Below, in pieces: positions 33,876 to 45,479 of a stretch of DNA of 64,000 bases. The position numbers were made by a program, and so were the translations under genes. This stretch comes from Odontocerum albicorne. Its lineage: Eukaryota; Arthropoda; Insecta; Trichoptera; Odontoceridae. Where the stretch lies: positions 21,717,847-21,781,846 of the forward strand of contig OX463859.1 of NCBI GenBank assembly GCA_949825065.1, written 5' to 3'. Below the pieces are notes generated by a model. That model was not told the origin of the DNA and searched no databases. It saw nothing but the letters and a program-made list of their open reading frames with translations. The first letter of the stretch is position 1. Every line of letters begins with the position of its first letter.

Positions 33876-35837
33876 ATATTTTAGTTAGCTTTATTTTTTA
33901 ATGAAATACAGTAGTTTTGAAATAAAAAAGAATAAAACCATTTATAACTATTTTACAACTTATCACCACTGGTTTATGTAAAACTTATTGTTCATCTTCA
34001 GGCCTAGAATTAAAATTCCAGCCTCACAATACTGGCTGTATAAGTGAAAAGAAAGAAAAGGGAAAATAATAATCTGTAGCTATTTTGTTCGGAGTTCGGA
34101 TTATCCGGAAGATTAAAACCCAATGACGCGGGCTCGCTACTAAGATTTTTTCATCAGACTAAAGCAAAACTTACTCTGTAACTTTTGTTTCTATTGCTCA
34201 TTTCTGTAGCTTTATGCTTAGTTACGTTATTTTAAATATTTTTTCAACCTTACGGCCTAGTTTCAGTCATAAGTAGATTTTGGTTTAAAATATTGAAAGC
34301 TCACTAGAACATAATTTATGTATTATTATTGCAACTTTCAAACATTAGATAATTTAAGATTATTGAGATGAAATGAAATAGTACAGTCAATTTTGTTTGA
34401 CATGTATCTGCGCACGAGAGATTTTAATAAGAAAATATTTACCTAGATGCCACATACAGTAGGGATACAAACCAATCTTTAAAGTGTGAAAATCAGTTTA
34501 AGCAAAAAATACATGATTTAAATACATTCAAAATCAGTTTTTAAATGTTGGTAGCTTAGTTTGTCTTTTAGATTTTTTTTTTAGATGGGGCCAGATAATG
34601 TTGTCTCCTGGGCACGTTATTCAATATGTCCAAACCACCTATTCGGGTGGGAAGGGTACAATACGAATAAATAAATAAATATATATATTTAACATAAGTA
34701 CGGAGTGGGACTATAAATGATAAATAAATTGAGATAATAAAATCAATAATTATTGTTATTATTTTTTTAATTAATTAGATTTAATTTATTTTATTTTATG
34801 GTGCTATGCCTGTGTGGCAGAAGGTTTGGCCGGCATTATAGCCGTTACAGTAGGCGCCAGGTGTAAATTTTATTTTTCGCTTCAGCTGATTAGAAATTTT
34901 ACTTGATTGTTTTAAAGCACCGCATGTAGAGGCACCTTCTTTGACCCCCCATCTCTTAAAAGGTACCATAAAGCAAATTAAAGAACCGTAGATGACATGT
35001 CAAAATAAGAAAACTTACGTGACGGATTGTCTGTGTATCTTTGATGGTAGGTCATGCGACACGTGTTACTGCTGCAGTACCCAAGGAGCCTATTGTCTTG
35101 CATCGAAAATTATTTGATTCGTGGAACGACTAGTGCTGTTCAGATTGCAGAACTCTGGGTAGATATAGTATAGTACTTCCGTCCAGAATTATTTAGAGAC
35201 GGGAAGAAGATTCAGTGGTTACCTCACGACGATAACGTAAAATTAATGAAATGAAAAATATAAACTAACGTTTTTTTTATTTAAACGAATTTTACGTATT
35301 ATCGTCTAAATTATTCATGAAAAATATTCATAACAAAATAACACTAATAAAAAAATAAAGCTCATATCAAAAATCATTTTTCTTTATGTGGTTGTCCCAT
35401 ATAGCAAACAAATACACTATAAAAAGGATAAGGACAAACGAAAAGGGAATCCATAAGAATAAAAATGCGACTTTAATCCTTTAGCTAGAAAAAAGGGGTT
35501 CAAATTTGGTACTTATTTTCCAAGCTTATTTACAAACATGAAGCTAAGTTGGTGAATATAGGAAAATCGCTTATTTTCCATCTACGAGGTAAACTCGAAA
35601 ATCTTCCAAAATGTAGAATATTCAAATGGCAGTGGGTTTTTAGCATTGATGTTTATTTTGTGGATTGCTTTAGGGTTTTTGTTTAAAATTACTTAATATC
35701 ATTTTAACATAATTTGATAATAATTTTTATATGTAATTTAATCACGTAGTTTGTGTAGAAAAACAATGCATATCAGAGTTAGGGATGTAAAGATTAAGGT
35801 AGCATACGGATTTAAAGATATTGCTTCCAAATAGTCC
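33876..35837. other. AT-rich sequence with minor repeat traces
   Basis: At 34655-34685 a LINE-like 3' tail ('acgaataaataaataaata') suggests an unidentified insertion ending there. At 35228-35245 and 35289-35308 'gacgataacgtaaaatt' and its near complement 'aattttacgtattatcgtc' form an inverted repeat with a 43-base loop. No gene was found. Confidence 0.4.
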
Positions 35838-36215
35838 CCCGTTATCTGCGAGATATAGGTTCCATGCCCCCCGCGGTTGTAAAAGCCACGGATAGTATCA
35901 AACTCCTTCTAAATTACTAAATCATTTGGGTCACTTTTCCACTTTGAGAATTAATAGTTTAACTAGAAATTTCTTTCTCTTTGTTGAGCACTTCACGAAT
36001 AGAATATTATAGTAATTATTTTTTGAAACATTCTCATAGTTCTCTTTTCTTTTAATGTTAAGTCAAGAATTTTCAAGTTTTTTTACTTATTCCAAGCACT
36101 TTAGGAGATGTCTTTGCAGTACGGTCGGTCACAAGCATGGTTAGTCTTGCGTTTCGGATGTATAATTACGGTTAAAGTAAGAATTATTTGAACACAAACA
36201 CTGAAATACCGAGAA
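35838..36215 (+). mobile_element. Tigger/pogo-like DNA transposon, 5' part
   Basis: Begins (T)AGTCCCCCGTTATCTGCGA and continues with 'ggttccatgccccccgcgg' and 'ccacggatagtatcaaactcc', an arrangement typical of Tigger-type ends (CAGTCCCCC..TATCTGCGG..GGTTCC..CCGCGGATAGT). From memory, the stretch at 36050-36115 ('ttttaatgttaagtcaagaa', 'ttttttacttatt', 'aagcactttagg') and 'gaacacaaacactgaaatacc' also resemble the interior of vertebrate Tigger elements. No transposase frame and no right terminus were found. Confidence 0.55.
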
Positions 36216-36689
36216 TATATTATACAATTTATGAGCGAGAGGTGAAGCATGATTCATCACGTGATTGACTTGAGATAAATCTTTGGCTTTTTACTAGGTC
36301 TGCATTTTTTGTTGGTAGTACGGATTTGACAAAAGAAATTAAAACAATTATAGTTTTTATATTTTTTTTGGCGAGAGGTTAACTGTGGATAATGAAAGCG
36401 TGAATACAGATTCCTTAGGTAACGAAGGACTTTTGTACTAAGGATAAAATACTCGGTCATTGAAATTGTCTGGCTAGGAAGAAAAAATGAATGATTAAAC
36501 ATTAACATATATAATCTTTTCTACCTGTATAACTGGTACAAGAAGTTTGGGAAGACCCGGACATGACTACATTAATAATTAAAAAAAAACGTGAATTAAC
36601 TAAATAAATATATTTGTACTCTATCTATCCTAAAACAGACACGACTTGATGGTAATAATGGTGATAGTGAATTGAATTGTCCTTCACCT
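36216..36689. other. Intergenic sequence, nothing recognised
   Basis: An 83-codon minus-strand frame (36508-36257) is basic and Lys/Ser-rich at its end and has no family resemblance. Confidence 0.4.
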
Positions 36690-36900
36690 GAATTTTCGAT
36701 AGAATATATAGGAAAACAATGTATGCCAGAATAAGGAATGAGGCCATTAGAAAGTTATGCAAACTGAAAAAAGTGCAGTGCTTAAGATGAAAACAAGATA
36801 TTGAGACGGTTTGGTCAGATAAAAAGAACGAATAATGAAAGATTTATAAAGTGAAGAAGATATGAAAAATTCTGGAGGACCTGGTAAAATGTGACGCGAT
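36690..36900 (+). mobile_element. Family A LINE, 3' fragment (copy A14), degenerate
   Basis: Sense copy recognisable by 'gtatgccagaataaggaatgagg', 'ttgagacggtttggtcag' (Trp-Phe-Gly-His region) and 'ctggaggacctgg'. Confidence 0.6.
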
Positions 36901-37444
36901 ATTCACACGATAAACCAATTTACGCAGACGGATCTTCCATTCCCACGATGTCTTTCAATTATCACAGTTTAGTCTATCTAAGATCATTCTATTTAAGGGA
37001 AAAAAGTCACAATGAAACTTTTCCAAAAAATTAAATAGAGTTCATTATGATGATAATTTATTTGAGTGCCCCTCATAAAGTACCAATCCCATTAGATATT
37101 TGCGAGGTGGGTTCACACAGTGGAAAATTAGCTACAGAGGAATGGAAATGACAATTTCGCTCGAGTGTTTTTTTTTTCAGTTTTCGCGTGTACAATCGGT
37201 GAGTTCCCCTGACATTTTCATACAAAACACTGTTCAATGTTTGTTTTTAGTAAAACTTTTACACCTTAATGATGTTGGGATGGAAATTTATACCATAAAG
37301 AGTGAGCCAAAAAGGTTTCCAAAAAAACTGGCAAGGTAAATCATTTTGGGGACTTTAATTTTAAGCACAATATTTTATCAAATTGTTTGAATAGTGTTTT
37401 TTTTTCTTATTTTGAATATCAATATTTCAAATACAGAACTGATG
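36901..37444. other. Intergenic sequence, nothing recognised
   Basis: A 79-codon plus-strand frame (37100-37339) has no recognised motif. Confidence 0.4.
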
Positions 37445-37595
37445 TAAATCCTGTATAATGGATGGATGGTTGCTATTCAATCCTCAGAGATTCCAACATG
37501 AATTCAATAATTGTTACTTTCGATTTCCCTATATTCATACTCCACCCACTTCCTTCACACCTTTCATAGGATTTCTTAACAATAGTCTTCAAAAC
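37445..37595 (-). pseudogene. Reverse transcriptase fragment after the catalytic box
   Basis: The minus strand reads KKSYERCEGSGWSMNIGKSK then VTII, equivalent to the KVNxxKSKVMV region after the YADD box of family A or RTE-type RTs. It is only about 45 codons and has no flanking RT motifs. Confidence 0.6.
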
Positions 37596-38009
37596 CCCTA
37601 TGGTAATTTAATACAGTTTTTTTAATCCAGTGCTACTTAAATATATGCATACGTCTCTGCAAAGTGATCCAAAAATAAGATAAGAAGAGCTTTTCTTATT
37701 TTAACCCCCCCCCCTCCCGCATCCCTTATTGGATGTTATTTAAAAATATAAATTCCAGCTACCCTCCAAGAGTAGAGCAAGCTCGATGGCTGGAGTATAA
37801 AATGACATGTTGAATCAGTTCACACGAGAGATTTATGCCTGCGGGATGCTGAGGCGTAGCATATTGACATCTCTTTTTTTCGGTGTTTTTATTTGTGAGA
37901 AAAATGCTTCGTCAAGGCTTTTACAATTTTTAACGTCGGGGAAGTTTGAATGGAATTGGTGACTCTTTATTTTTAAAATGTGTTTATTCGTTGGTTAAAT
38001 ATTTAGTTA
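37596..38009. other. Intergenic sequence with a poly-C run
   Basis: A run of 13 C residues with one T just after it lies at 37704-37719, striking in AT-rich DNA. No gene was found. Confidence 0.4.
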
Positions 38010-39035
38010 CCTTTTTGACAGTCATGACGCATTTGAGCATTAGATAATATACGAGTATGTAACTGAAAACTTTTGCTAGTCTTGTCATACTCGTTTATGA
38101 ATGTTTGGTTAAATTTATGTAAATACTTTGCCAGCTTTGTCACATAAATATTTGATTATATTGAAGTTAATAAATTGACAGTTTTATCACATATGAACGT
38201 TTTTTTAATATACTCGTATGTTAGTGAACATTTTGACAGATTTGTCACATTTATTTGATTTAATGTAAGTTAACACGTTAATATTTGTGACGCATGTAAG
38301 TATTTTTTTAACGCTCATTAAGTATAGCGCTATATTTGGCAATTGTGAAAATCAATTCAAGAGCGTTTTCAAAATAACTCAACCTGTTTAACTTACAGAA
38401 AAAGTACAGACGACAAGTGACTTTTACAATTTACCGAGAAATTTGCCAATTTGGAGATTTCAGGGAGAACGAAAGACATTTCCACTGAAGAGGTCACGAT
38501 ATTTGAAATATTCTATCAAAATATTTGTGTTTTTCCAACTCTACTAGGAATTTGAAAAGTCCAAGTGTTCGTAGCGCTCAATCTTAACCTTAGACGGGAT
38601 TCGGAGATCTCATTTCATTCAAAACAATCCTAGATTTATCGAGGAATCTGATTGTTGATCGCCTTGAACACCATTACTCTCAACCTTATAAATATTTTAC
38701 CCTCTACTCTATCTTCAACTAACCGAGTCTTCAAAATAGTGGAGTTAAGCGGTTCTATTTAAGTGAATACTTTGACAACTTTATCAAATATGAGTTTTTG
38801 GATTCTTTGAAATTATTTGATGGACAGCTTTGTTATGAGCATTTAGTTTATCAAAATAAATGTATTGAGTGGTAAGTTGACTTTGACACCTTTGTCAAAT
38901 ATGAGTTTTTGGATTCTTAGAAATGATAAGATGGACAGCTTTGTCAAAAGCATTTAGTTTATTTAAGTGATATTTGGTTACAACAAAATAAATGTAATAA
39001 GTGATTAGTTGACTTTGACAACTTTGTCACATGTC
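38010..39035. repeat. Diverged repeat field built on the dyad TGACAA-NN-TTGTCA
   Basis: About ten copies of a motif close to TTTGACAACTTTGTCACAT occur, for example near 38128, 38175, 38232, 38771, 38823, 38881, 38931 and 39008. The core TGACAANNTTGTCA is a perfect dyad. Between 38770 and 39010 the motif sits in two 110-base units that also share 'tatgagtttttggattctt', 'gatggacagctttgt' and 'gcatttagttta'. A non-repetitive stretch at 38310-38750 divides the field. It resembles a decayed satellite or array of binding sites. Confidence 0.75.
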
Positions 39036-39959
39036 ATATAGACGCTTGGTTTTATTTAATTACAAACAGTTATAAAACTCGACACGTCGTTGAAGTGCTG
39101 GAAAAGGAAATTAAAGAAAATAGCATCTCTCTCCCGTGACAAAGCGGGGTATTCCTGGTTTTTATTATCCTTCTATTCAATTTCCATTGCCTTCTTCTAG
39201 CTATCGATGAATTTGTAACTTTTTTTTGTTTTGTATTTTTTAATTTTTTTATTGTTTTGGATTTCCTTTCTTTTTGCTATCTATAAAAAAATTCTCAAAC
39301 TTTTACTTATATCATTGGTTTGGTTGGAAGACATAACCACTTGGCAACAAACTAACCATATTCTGCACTATATAACGAAGTATAAAATTAATAAATTACA
39401 GCATTTAAGCTCAATTTATTTTCATTGGAAATAAAATTAGATTAATTAGATAAATCGAAAATTCTAAATCCTCACGAAGGTTATTCGATAAATCTGAAAG
39501 ATGTGAGAACGTGATAGAAAATACATATAATACAAATATTATATTTCGTCAGTATCCGGCATATGGCGTTAACATCTATATAATCATACATGCCAGATAC
39601 GACATTGGTATGTACAAATACACATGCCGACATATGGAATTGGTACATATTAAGAGTATACTACCCGGTGGCTGGAACAGGAATAATGAAAGCCATATTA
39701 GTATGATACAAAAATACAAATGGCGTTGAGAGTACGTGATAACTGAGGCGAGATAAATAAAGTGAGAACAATGTTTTGTGATATTATATCTACGAAAACC
39801 GTATAATAATGACGCGATACAAGATCAGAACATATCAAAGTGTGGTTCGTGTAAAAATACCAAGAATAAAAAATATAACAAAATGACAATAGATATCCCT
39901 CCAGAGAGGAATAGAACTTTGAGGTCAATTTAGATTTTTTTTAATAAATTGTTAATTTA
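39036..39959. other. AT-rich intergenic sequence, nothing recognised
   Basis: Frames at 39231-39434 and 39511-39729 (plus) and 39928-39698 (minus) have no recognisable motif. Confidence 0.4.
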
Positions 39960-40460
39960 AAATCAAGGCGGAGTATTATGAGAGGACTTTTGCTATTGCT
40001 GATCCTGTGTCATGGAATGGTCAGCATCTGAGTGATACATATATATGGGTGACGTGTGCAGCTTTTAGAAGCACTTAAAAACAACATTTTTTGCTAAAAT
40101 TTATGATATATATGAACACTATACTACATCTAAAGCCGAATGTGTTAATATCACACACTGGAAGATTGAACACGTTTATTTGTAGTTCGTCTTCTCTTGG
40201 TTAGTTTTTGCGGTTATATTATCAAATGTTTTTCTAAACATATGCAGATGCGCGTAAGTACCTAATCTAATGGCTGCAGCCACCATCTTTCTATTCTGTC
40301 ACTCAATTTATTATTGAATTTTATCTTTTTCGTAATATAATTTATTTGTCAACAATAGTGGGTTCGAATCCCGAGTTACGAGTAGAGAGTCCTTGAAGAG
40401 AGGTTGCTCTGTAAATGCCGCTATATAAATTGACTATTTATTATTTTATTATTAATATAC
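39960..40460 (+). mobile_element. Family B LINE, C-terminus and 3' UTR (copy B4)
   Basis: The reference copy of family B. It starts in the C-terminal RT region ('gcggagtattatgagaggac', 'gctgatcctgtgtcatggaatgg', 'ggtgacgtgtgcagctttt', 'cacttaaaaacaac'), goes on through 'ctacatctaaagcc', and ends in a 3' UTR with 'gggttcgaatcccgagttacg', 'gctctgtaaatgccgctata' and the (TTA)n tail at 40436-40455. The RT frame is broken by shifts. The GGTTCGAATCC string equals a perfect tRNA B box. Confidence 0.75.
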
Positions 40461-40499
40461 AATCAATAGTCATTCACTATATTTATAATAAAAAAAGAC

Positions 40500-40735
40500 G
40501 GTCTCCACGGCCTAACTGGTAAGACGCTTAACATCCAATCGGGAATTTAAGGTTCGATTCTCGAATGGTATCAAAAAAATTTGCACTCTGGAAAATTTGT
40601 TTGTCTGGTGACAGCACTCGTGCGCTGTAGAAATGTGCGAGTGTTGTTGAGTTGTCACGTATGATGATGAACTGCGAGTTCCGGGTCTACTCCAGTAGTT
40701 CCCGATTAAAGGCTCCATTAACAAGACCAAAGACA
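40500..40735 (+). mobile_element. SINE with the usual head but a different body
   Basis: The head is well kept: 'ggtctccacggcctaactgg' (A box), 'taagacgcttaacatcc' and 'aggttcgattctcgaatgg' (B box). The usual body after the linker is absent. Instead 40575-40735 is GC-richer sequence containing 'ctggtgacagcactcgtgcg', 'gtgcgagtgttgttgagttg' and 'gttccgggtctactccag'. It lies just after the family B (TTA)n tail. This may be a second SINE family sharing the head, or a chimera. Confidence 0.6.
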
Positions 40736-41144
40736 ATTTTGTCCCCTGATTATGCTCCGCATTGCCTATTCAGATATGTTAAGGAGCACCACACAGACGA
40801 ATGAATTCAATATACTAGATTTCCTATTGTTTATCGTCCAGAATCTACAGGTCAAAGAAAACAGCAGAGGTTCAGATACAAATTTGGTTTAATGGAATCT
40901 TCAATGAAAAACTTATGAAGACATGGAAAAAATGTTCTATATTCCTCGACACCATTAATCGTCTAGTATGAATTCTGGGCTTTTCCGAAACACTATGGAG
41001 TGGAACCATAAACGCTGAGAAAAAAGAAATCAGGTATACTGAATGTTTTCGTGGTTTAGTATAGGCGCCAGATGTTTGTTAATTAATGGATTGTAAGACG
41101 CATCACTGTGTCCATCCTTCAAGATCTTTGAATGCCATGCAAGA
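40736..41144. other. Unassigned sequence with a weak transposase-like stretch
   Basis: In one frame 40741-40790 reads LSPDYAP followed by a shift, and 40885-40945 reads VQIWFNGIFNEKLMKTWKKC. Both vaguely recall the end of a mariner transposase but are too short to be sure. Confidence 0.3.
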
Positions 41145-41255
41145 AGAGATTATTGTCATTTTCGGACATAGCTTAAGGAGGAATGAAGAGAGTTTGGAGA
41201 AGCTGGTAATGACTGAAAGTGTTAAGGGTAAGCGAAGAAGACCTTCCTTTCACAC
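41145..41255 (+). pseudogene. RTE-type RT C-terminal fragment
   Basis: A short piece reading VIFGHSLRRNEESLEKLVM then GKRRRPSFHTK. It matches the FGH-(hydrophobic)-RR..... LE(K/R)L(I/V).GKV.GKR.RGR order of RTE-type C-termini, as in the 53.5-kb fragment. About 35 codons. Confidence 0.65.
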
Positions 41256-41329
41256 GAAGAGAAAACAACATCTAGCTATGAAAGTATTGTTATCAGACGA
41301 ACTCTTTTACCAGACTTCGATTATTTTTT

Positions 41330-41415
41330 TTGGATACTATCGGGAATCGAACCTTAAGCCCCCGAGGGAAAGTCACGTATCTCACCAACTAGGCCACGAA
41401 TGTGATAAGTATAGA
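41330..41415 (-). mobile_element. SINE head fragment
   Basis: The minus strand gives 'cgtggcctagttggtgagatacgtg' and the B-box-like 'aaggttcgattcccgatag'. The A and B boxes are near perfect; the body is absent. Confidence 0.75.
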
Positions 41416-41599
41416 CAAGTTGTAGTACAAATTTTGAACTACTAAAATACAATATAAAACCATAATGCCCATAGAGTTTTCAAAGTAAAAAAACTTAGAT
41501 ATTTAAAGTAACGCCAACTCTACGTACTGACTAATCGAAGTTCACTCCAAAAATTGATTTAATGTAGTTACAAAGCATAAGGATAGTAACAAACTCCAT

Positions 41600-41785
41600 G
41601 AGGGTCTCCATTGTATCGTTTGTAAGATGTCTATGTTCTAACCCAGGGGTTTGTTTTCGATTCCTATCGGAATTAATTACTTTTAAGGAGATCGAGTCAG
41701 ATTTTCATTTAAAGCTTATATCACACATGTTGATCAGGACGGATTGCCGTATGGTAAAAAAAACCGTCAGTATTATATACCAGGG
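41600..41785 (+). mobile_element. tRNA-derived SINE, degenerate but complete in order
   Basis: Head 41602-41670 ('gggtctccattgtatcgtttgtaagatg', 'cgattcctatcgg'), then 'gattttcatttaaagcttatatcacac' and the body and tail 'ttgatcaggacggattgccgtatgg' to 'cgtcagtattatatacc'. Confidence 0.65.
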
Positions 41786-43639
41786 AAATTCAATATAACG
41801 CGATAAATTTGGATGAATATAAAGTATCTATTAAAATCAGTTCGGAGACCGTTGGGTGTAGAAACCGAGACGCCTGGATACCAATCAAAATTTTCAATAA
41901 CAAATTCCATGAATATACGTTAAAAATAGAGCACGACATAATATATGACAGAGCACGAAAATAATATAAATATATCGTTTTGTTTAATTTTAATTTCATT
42001 ACCCAATAATATACAGAAGAGAAAATTAATGATTTGAGATCAATCTAAAAAAAATTTACCACAACGCCTTCATTCACGGTTTCCTGCGAAGCGATTAATT
42101 TATGTAGTGTACAAATATTTTCTAGAAGCTTTCTACAAACATTTGTTTCTCTGAAAATTATATTAATCAAGTGATCCCATGTGCGAGTGGGATGTTCTCA
42201 ATAGTGCTATTTTTTAATAAGAATTTAGGATGAATGCCAATTACGGGCTTATCTTAAAATTGGAATTATATTGAGCTTTTTATTATGTGTTGAATTTAAG
42301 AGCATTAAGTAGACAAGATTTTTTCCCAAAATAAAAACAACTTTATATTAAATTTCAAATGCTTACCATATACCGTGATATATTTTGTGAATGTACATTC
42401 TTTTGCTTGCTTAAACTTAACAACGAACGACCAAATGTGAAAAAAAAAACCAGACTGGCAACGAAGATATACAACGATTAAATGTTGTCGGACTTTCTCC
42501 CTTTTTTTAAAGGAACTTGATAATTGCGTGATATTTAATTTTTAACATTTTGAAATGTAAAGAAACAACACGTCTTCTATCATCGGTTGTGGTTGACATT
42601 CAACAGAAAATAGAGGTCCCAAACTGTAACTGTAACATCGCCAGAACATGTGCTGAACTTAACAAGCGTATTATCTGTCCATACACGCTCTTTCTTTTCC
42701 AGCTTAGTTGTATTCTGTATTATCTTTTGAACCTAGTTGTATTCTGTATTCTCAATAAATGTGTTCAACACAACGTTGTTCCAAACTGTATTTTCCTCAG
42801 TCGGATTATATAACAAACATTTTAGGTGAAAATTCATTAAAAAAGAAATTCCTATGACCTTTTGGCTTAGAAAACTGTGAACAGGGTTAATCAAATTGAT
42901 AGATGAGCTGTTTGAGAGTCAGCAAATATCTAGTTTAATGACAAAGACAATGAACAGGATCATTTCAAGTCGCTGTTAAAGTTTTACGATACCGTGAAAC
43001 GATTTTTTTTTACGATTTTACGAATATTTCACCTAAAGTGGCCAACGAGTCCCGCACGTGTTCGTTCATCGAATATGAGATATTTTTTATGGTTATATTT
43101 TGTGCTTCTTTGCATTTTATTTTATAGGGTGAATATATTCAGCGTTTATTTGTTTTATTCAACCCTTTGAATTAAGTTAAACAACATATTCTTCCTTCAA
43201 ATATTTCAATTGGTCATGCTGTGTGGTACCGAATTTTAAGTGGTTACCAAACTGCAGAAGCGACAACGTAGTTGAAAAAAAAAGCTGAAATACGGGTTTC
43301 ATGAGAAGATATGTTACGTATTAAAGAAATAATTTGTACGAAGAAGTCTCAAAGTTTATATAAAAACACCATGTCACTGAAAAAAGATGTAATGTTTTTT
43401 AATTATCTTTTTGAAGCACGTCAACAATGGCGCCAGTCTTTTATTAGAAGATATTTCGGAAGATTGCACAACACGATTTAGATGGTATCGATATTTTGAA
43501 AATGTAACAGTATTTATTTTTCAGGTTATATCAGTGGTCAACTTCGCCATAAGTGGATTTGCGCTGGATGTAGCTTGACCTATAGCAGAGGCTGAGCTGT
43601 AAAACAAGCCCATGGGTCTGTCCGGGTTCGCAACCGTAA
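41786..43639. other. AT-rich sequence, no supported gene
   Basis: At 42700-42760 'tagttgtattctgtatt' is repeated twice 36 bases apart and followed by 'caataaatgtg', which recalls an LTR poly(A) region, but no LTR ends could be paired. The frame at 42550-42813 lies on this stretch and has no known motif. Confidence 0.35.
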
Positions 43640-44260
43640 CACAAACGCATGGGAAACGTCGGTATCATAAACGAAATTACGTGGTGCAATATTCCAAAAA
43701 ACTCTATACAACTGATACAAAAAAAAACTCAAAACATATTTAATAAACATTATGTGTATTTGTGTTTATCTTTCAATAAAGTTTTGAGATTTGTAATAAG
43801 AGTCGCTAAGCAATTCGGTGTTAGCGCTGTTATGAGATATCTATATAGTCCATTGGTCCACAGTAGATCGAATTGTGGTTCAATTATTTGGAACCCGAGA
43901 GGAATTCAGAATTCCCTGATAGTTGAGGGAGTATAAAACAGTTTCCTACGACACTTTTACTACAAAGAGTATAGATGTTACCCACGATTCCATCCCACAT
44001 TTTTAAATTGTATATTTGACTATTTCTCCTTAAGCGTTAGAAGAGCTACGTACCTATTTATTCATATATTGCTTAAAGAAAAAATAGCCAAAACATTAAT
44101 TGATTGACCAATGTTTGTTCAAATAACCTGACAATTATTTATGCCAAGGTGAATAAAGACCATTTTTGGTGCAGTATTCACGAATTGAACTGTAAAGTGC
44201 ACCACTATTTGCACATGGTTGAATCATTTGGTCGATTTCGATATTTTTGATATCTCGGTG
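43640..44260 (+). pseudogene. CR1/Jockey-type LINE RT C-terminus (family D or relative)
   Basis: From about 43770 the plus strand reads, across frameshifts, LRFVIRVAKQFGVSAVMRYLY, then SPLVHSRSNCGSIIWNPRG, then FLRHFYYKEYRCYPRF, then SLSVRRATYLF. This is the standard C-terminal RT order of CR1/Jockey elements (Y..LVRS.LEYGS.IW.P ... RR.FLR.LYYKEYG.YP). The intact stretch is 95 codons (43649-43936), ending at an in-frame stop. Catalytic RT motifs lie upstream of the preserved part and are missing. Confidence 0.8.
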
Positions 44261-44579
44261 CATAAATTAAGGTATGAACTTTTCTGTAAACTTTTAAGGC
44301 AAAGATAAGCTAATTTACGAGGAATTATTAGTATCATTATTCAAGTTGTCAATATAATATTTTGATACTAATATTTTGTTATTTGATGTGACTGGGTTAA
44401 ACATGTTTCAGATGTAAAATGAATAAAAAAATAAAGTGCTTTTCAAGTCCGTACTGTATGATGAATGAAGTGACGGACATCCAAAAAAACATAATTGATG
44501 GATGTGACAACATTTTTTAATTTCTGGGAATAGTTATGAACTGGTGGAAGCATGATCAAAACTAAAATATATATGTACT
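44261..44579. other. AT-rich intergenic sequence, nothing recognised
   Basis: No supported feature. Confidence 0.4.
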
Positions 44580-44800
44580 TTAATTCAGGTATGAAATGAA
44601 GCGGAAGATTGATGTAAGTAAGATGAAGAAAAAAGTTTGGACATGTGGATAGAATGAACGATGGAATAGTGACTAAGCAAGAACAAAAATCAGACGAGGT
44701 TTGCAGGGAAGAGATAGACTGAGAAAAATATGGCTAGATCAAATGGACTGCACTTTAAAATAAGGCAAAGTAGGAAGTATGAATAATACAAGATAATGCA
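44580..44800 (+). mobile_element. Family A LINE, 3' fragment (copy A15)
   Basis: Sense copy: 'gaagattgatgtaagtaagatg', 'gtttggacatgtggatagaatgaacga' and 'agagatagactgagaaaaatatggctagatcaaatgg' (G-R-D-R-L-R-K-I-W-L-D-Q-M). Stops before the terminal block. Confidence 0.7.
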
Positions 44801-45279
44801 TGACGTGATGTGTGGATGTGGAAAGTTGTATGCTTGAATATAAAAGTTATAGATACGTTTTCTCTGCTTATCCGCAAAAGACAGAAAAATATGTATGGTA
44901 CAAATACATCAAAATATCTCAAAAATATATCCCATCGTTTTGATTATGTGGTCACCCTAGAGTATTTTTGTGCCGCCCTTAAAAACTGTTATATTCCGAT
45001 AACCGGAGCAAGATCTGCGTGGGCGGCAGTTTGGTTTTTGCATATTCACACATATTCGCGAATGGTAACTGTTTAGAAGACACTTGTTGAAAAAATATAC
45101 CTGACATGGAATATAATATCAGCTACAAGATTTATATGTATGACATGCATAAATTTAAATCCACAAGGTAAACAAATATTTGCATTAAAACATTTTTTAT
45201 CGCCGTCACTGTGTGCTGGAAGCCTGGTTTGGTTAATACAAACTTTCACGTCAGATTACGCATCGTCATGTAGTTTGAT
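44801..45279. other. Intergenic sequence, nothing recognised
   Basis: An 88-codon plus-strand frame (44810-45076) has no recognised motif. Confidence 0.4.
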
Positions 45280-45468
45280 GACCTCCGTGGCCAGTTGATA
45301 TGACACCTGTCTTGTGACTCGTAGGTTGCGGGTTCTATTCGCGCTGAAACCCAAATTTAAGAAAAAAAAAATGGTTTAACCGCCTCAGAACATCTTTCTG
45401 GTTGATTGAAATAAATTGACACACGTATTAATTCCACACGGTTCTACTGTACACAAACAAAGTGTTAT
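45280..45468 (+). mobile_element. tRNA-derived SINE, best-preserved sense copy
   Basis: Head 'gatgacctccgtggccagttg' (A box), 'acacctgtcttgtgactcgtagg' and 'ttgcgggttctattcgcgctg' (B box). These follow the layout of tRNA-Arg genes. Then 'aaacccaaatttaag', 'ggtttaaccgcctcagaacatctttctggttga' and the tail 'acggttctactgtac', 'aaagtgtta'. The A box has lost one base (ggccagttg for ggcctagttg). A catcg string on each side (45261 and 45470) may be a target duplication. Confidence 0.85.
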
Positions 45469-45479
45469 ACATCGCTCGG

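Noticed and set aside
40740..40950. Possible mariner C-terminus (LSPDYAP, WFNGIF...WKKC)
   Set aside because: Fragments are in different frames with no clear order of motifs; kept only as a remark.
42440..42830. Possible LTR (CAATAAATG poly(A) region, TGTTG...AACA ends)
   Set aside because: The flanking bases do not match and the end inverted repeats are only four bases long.
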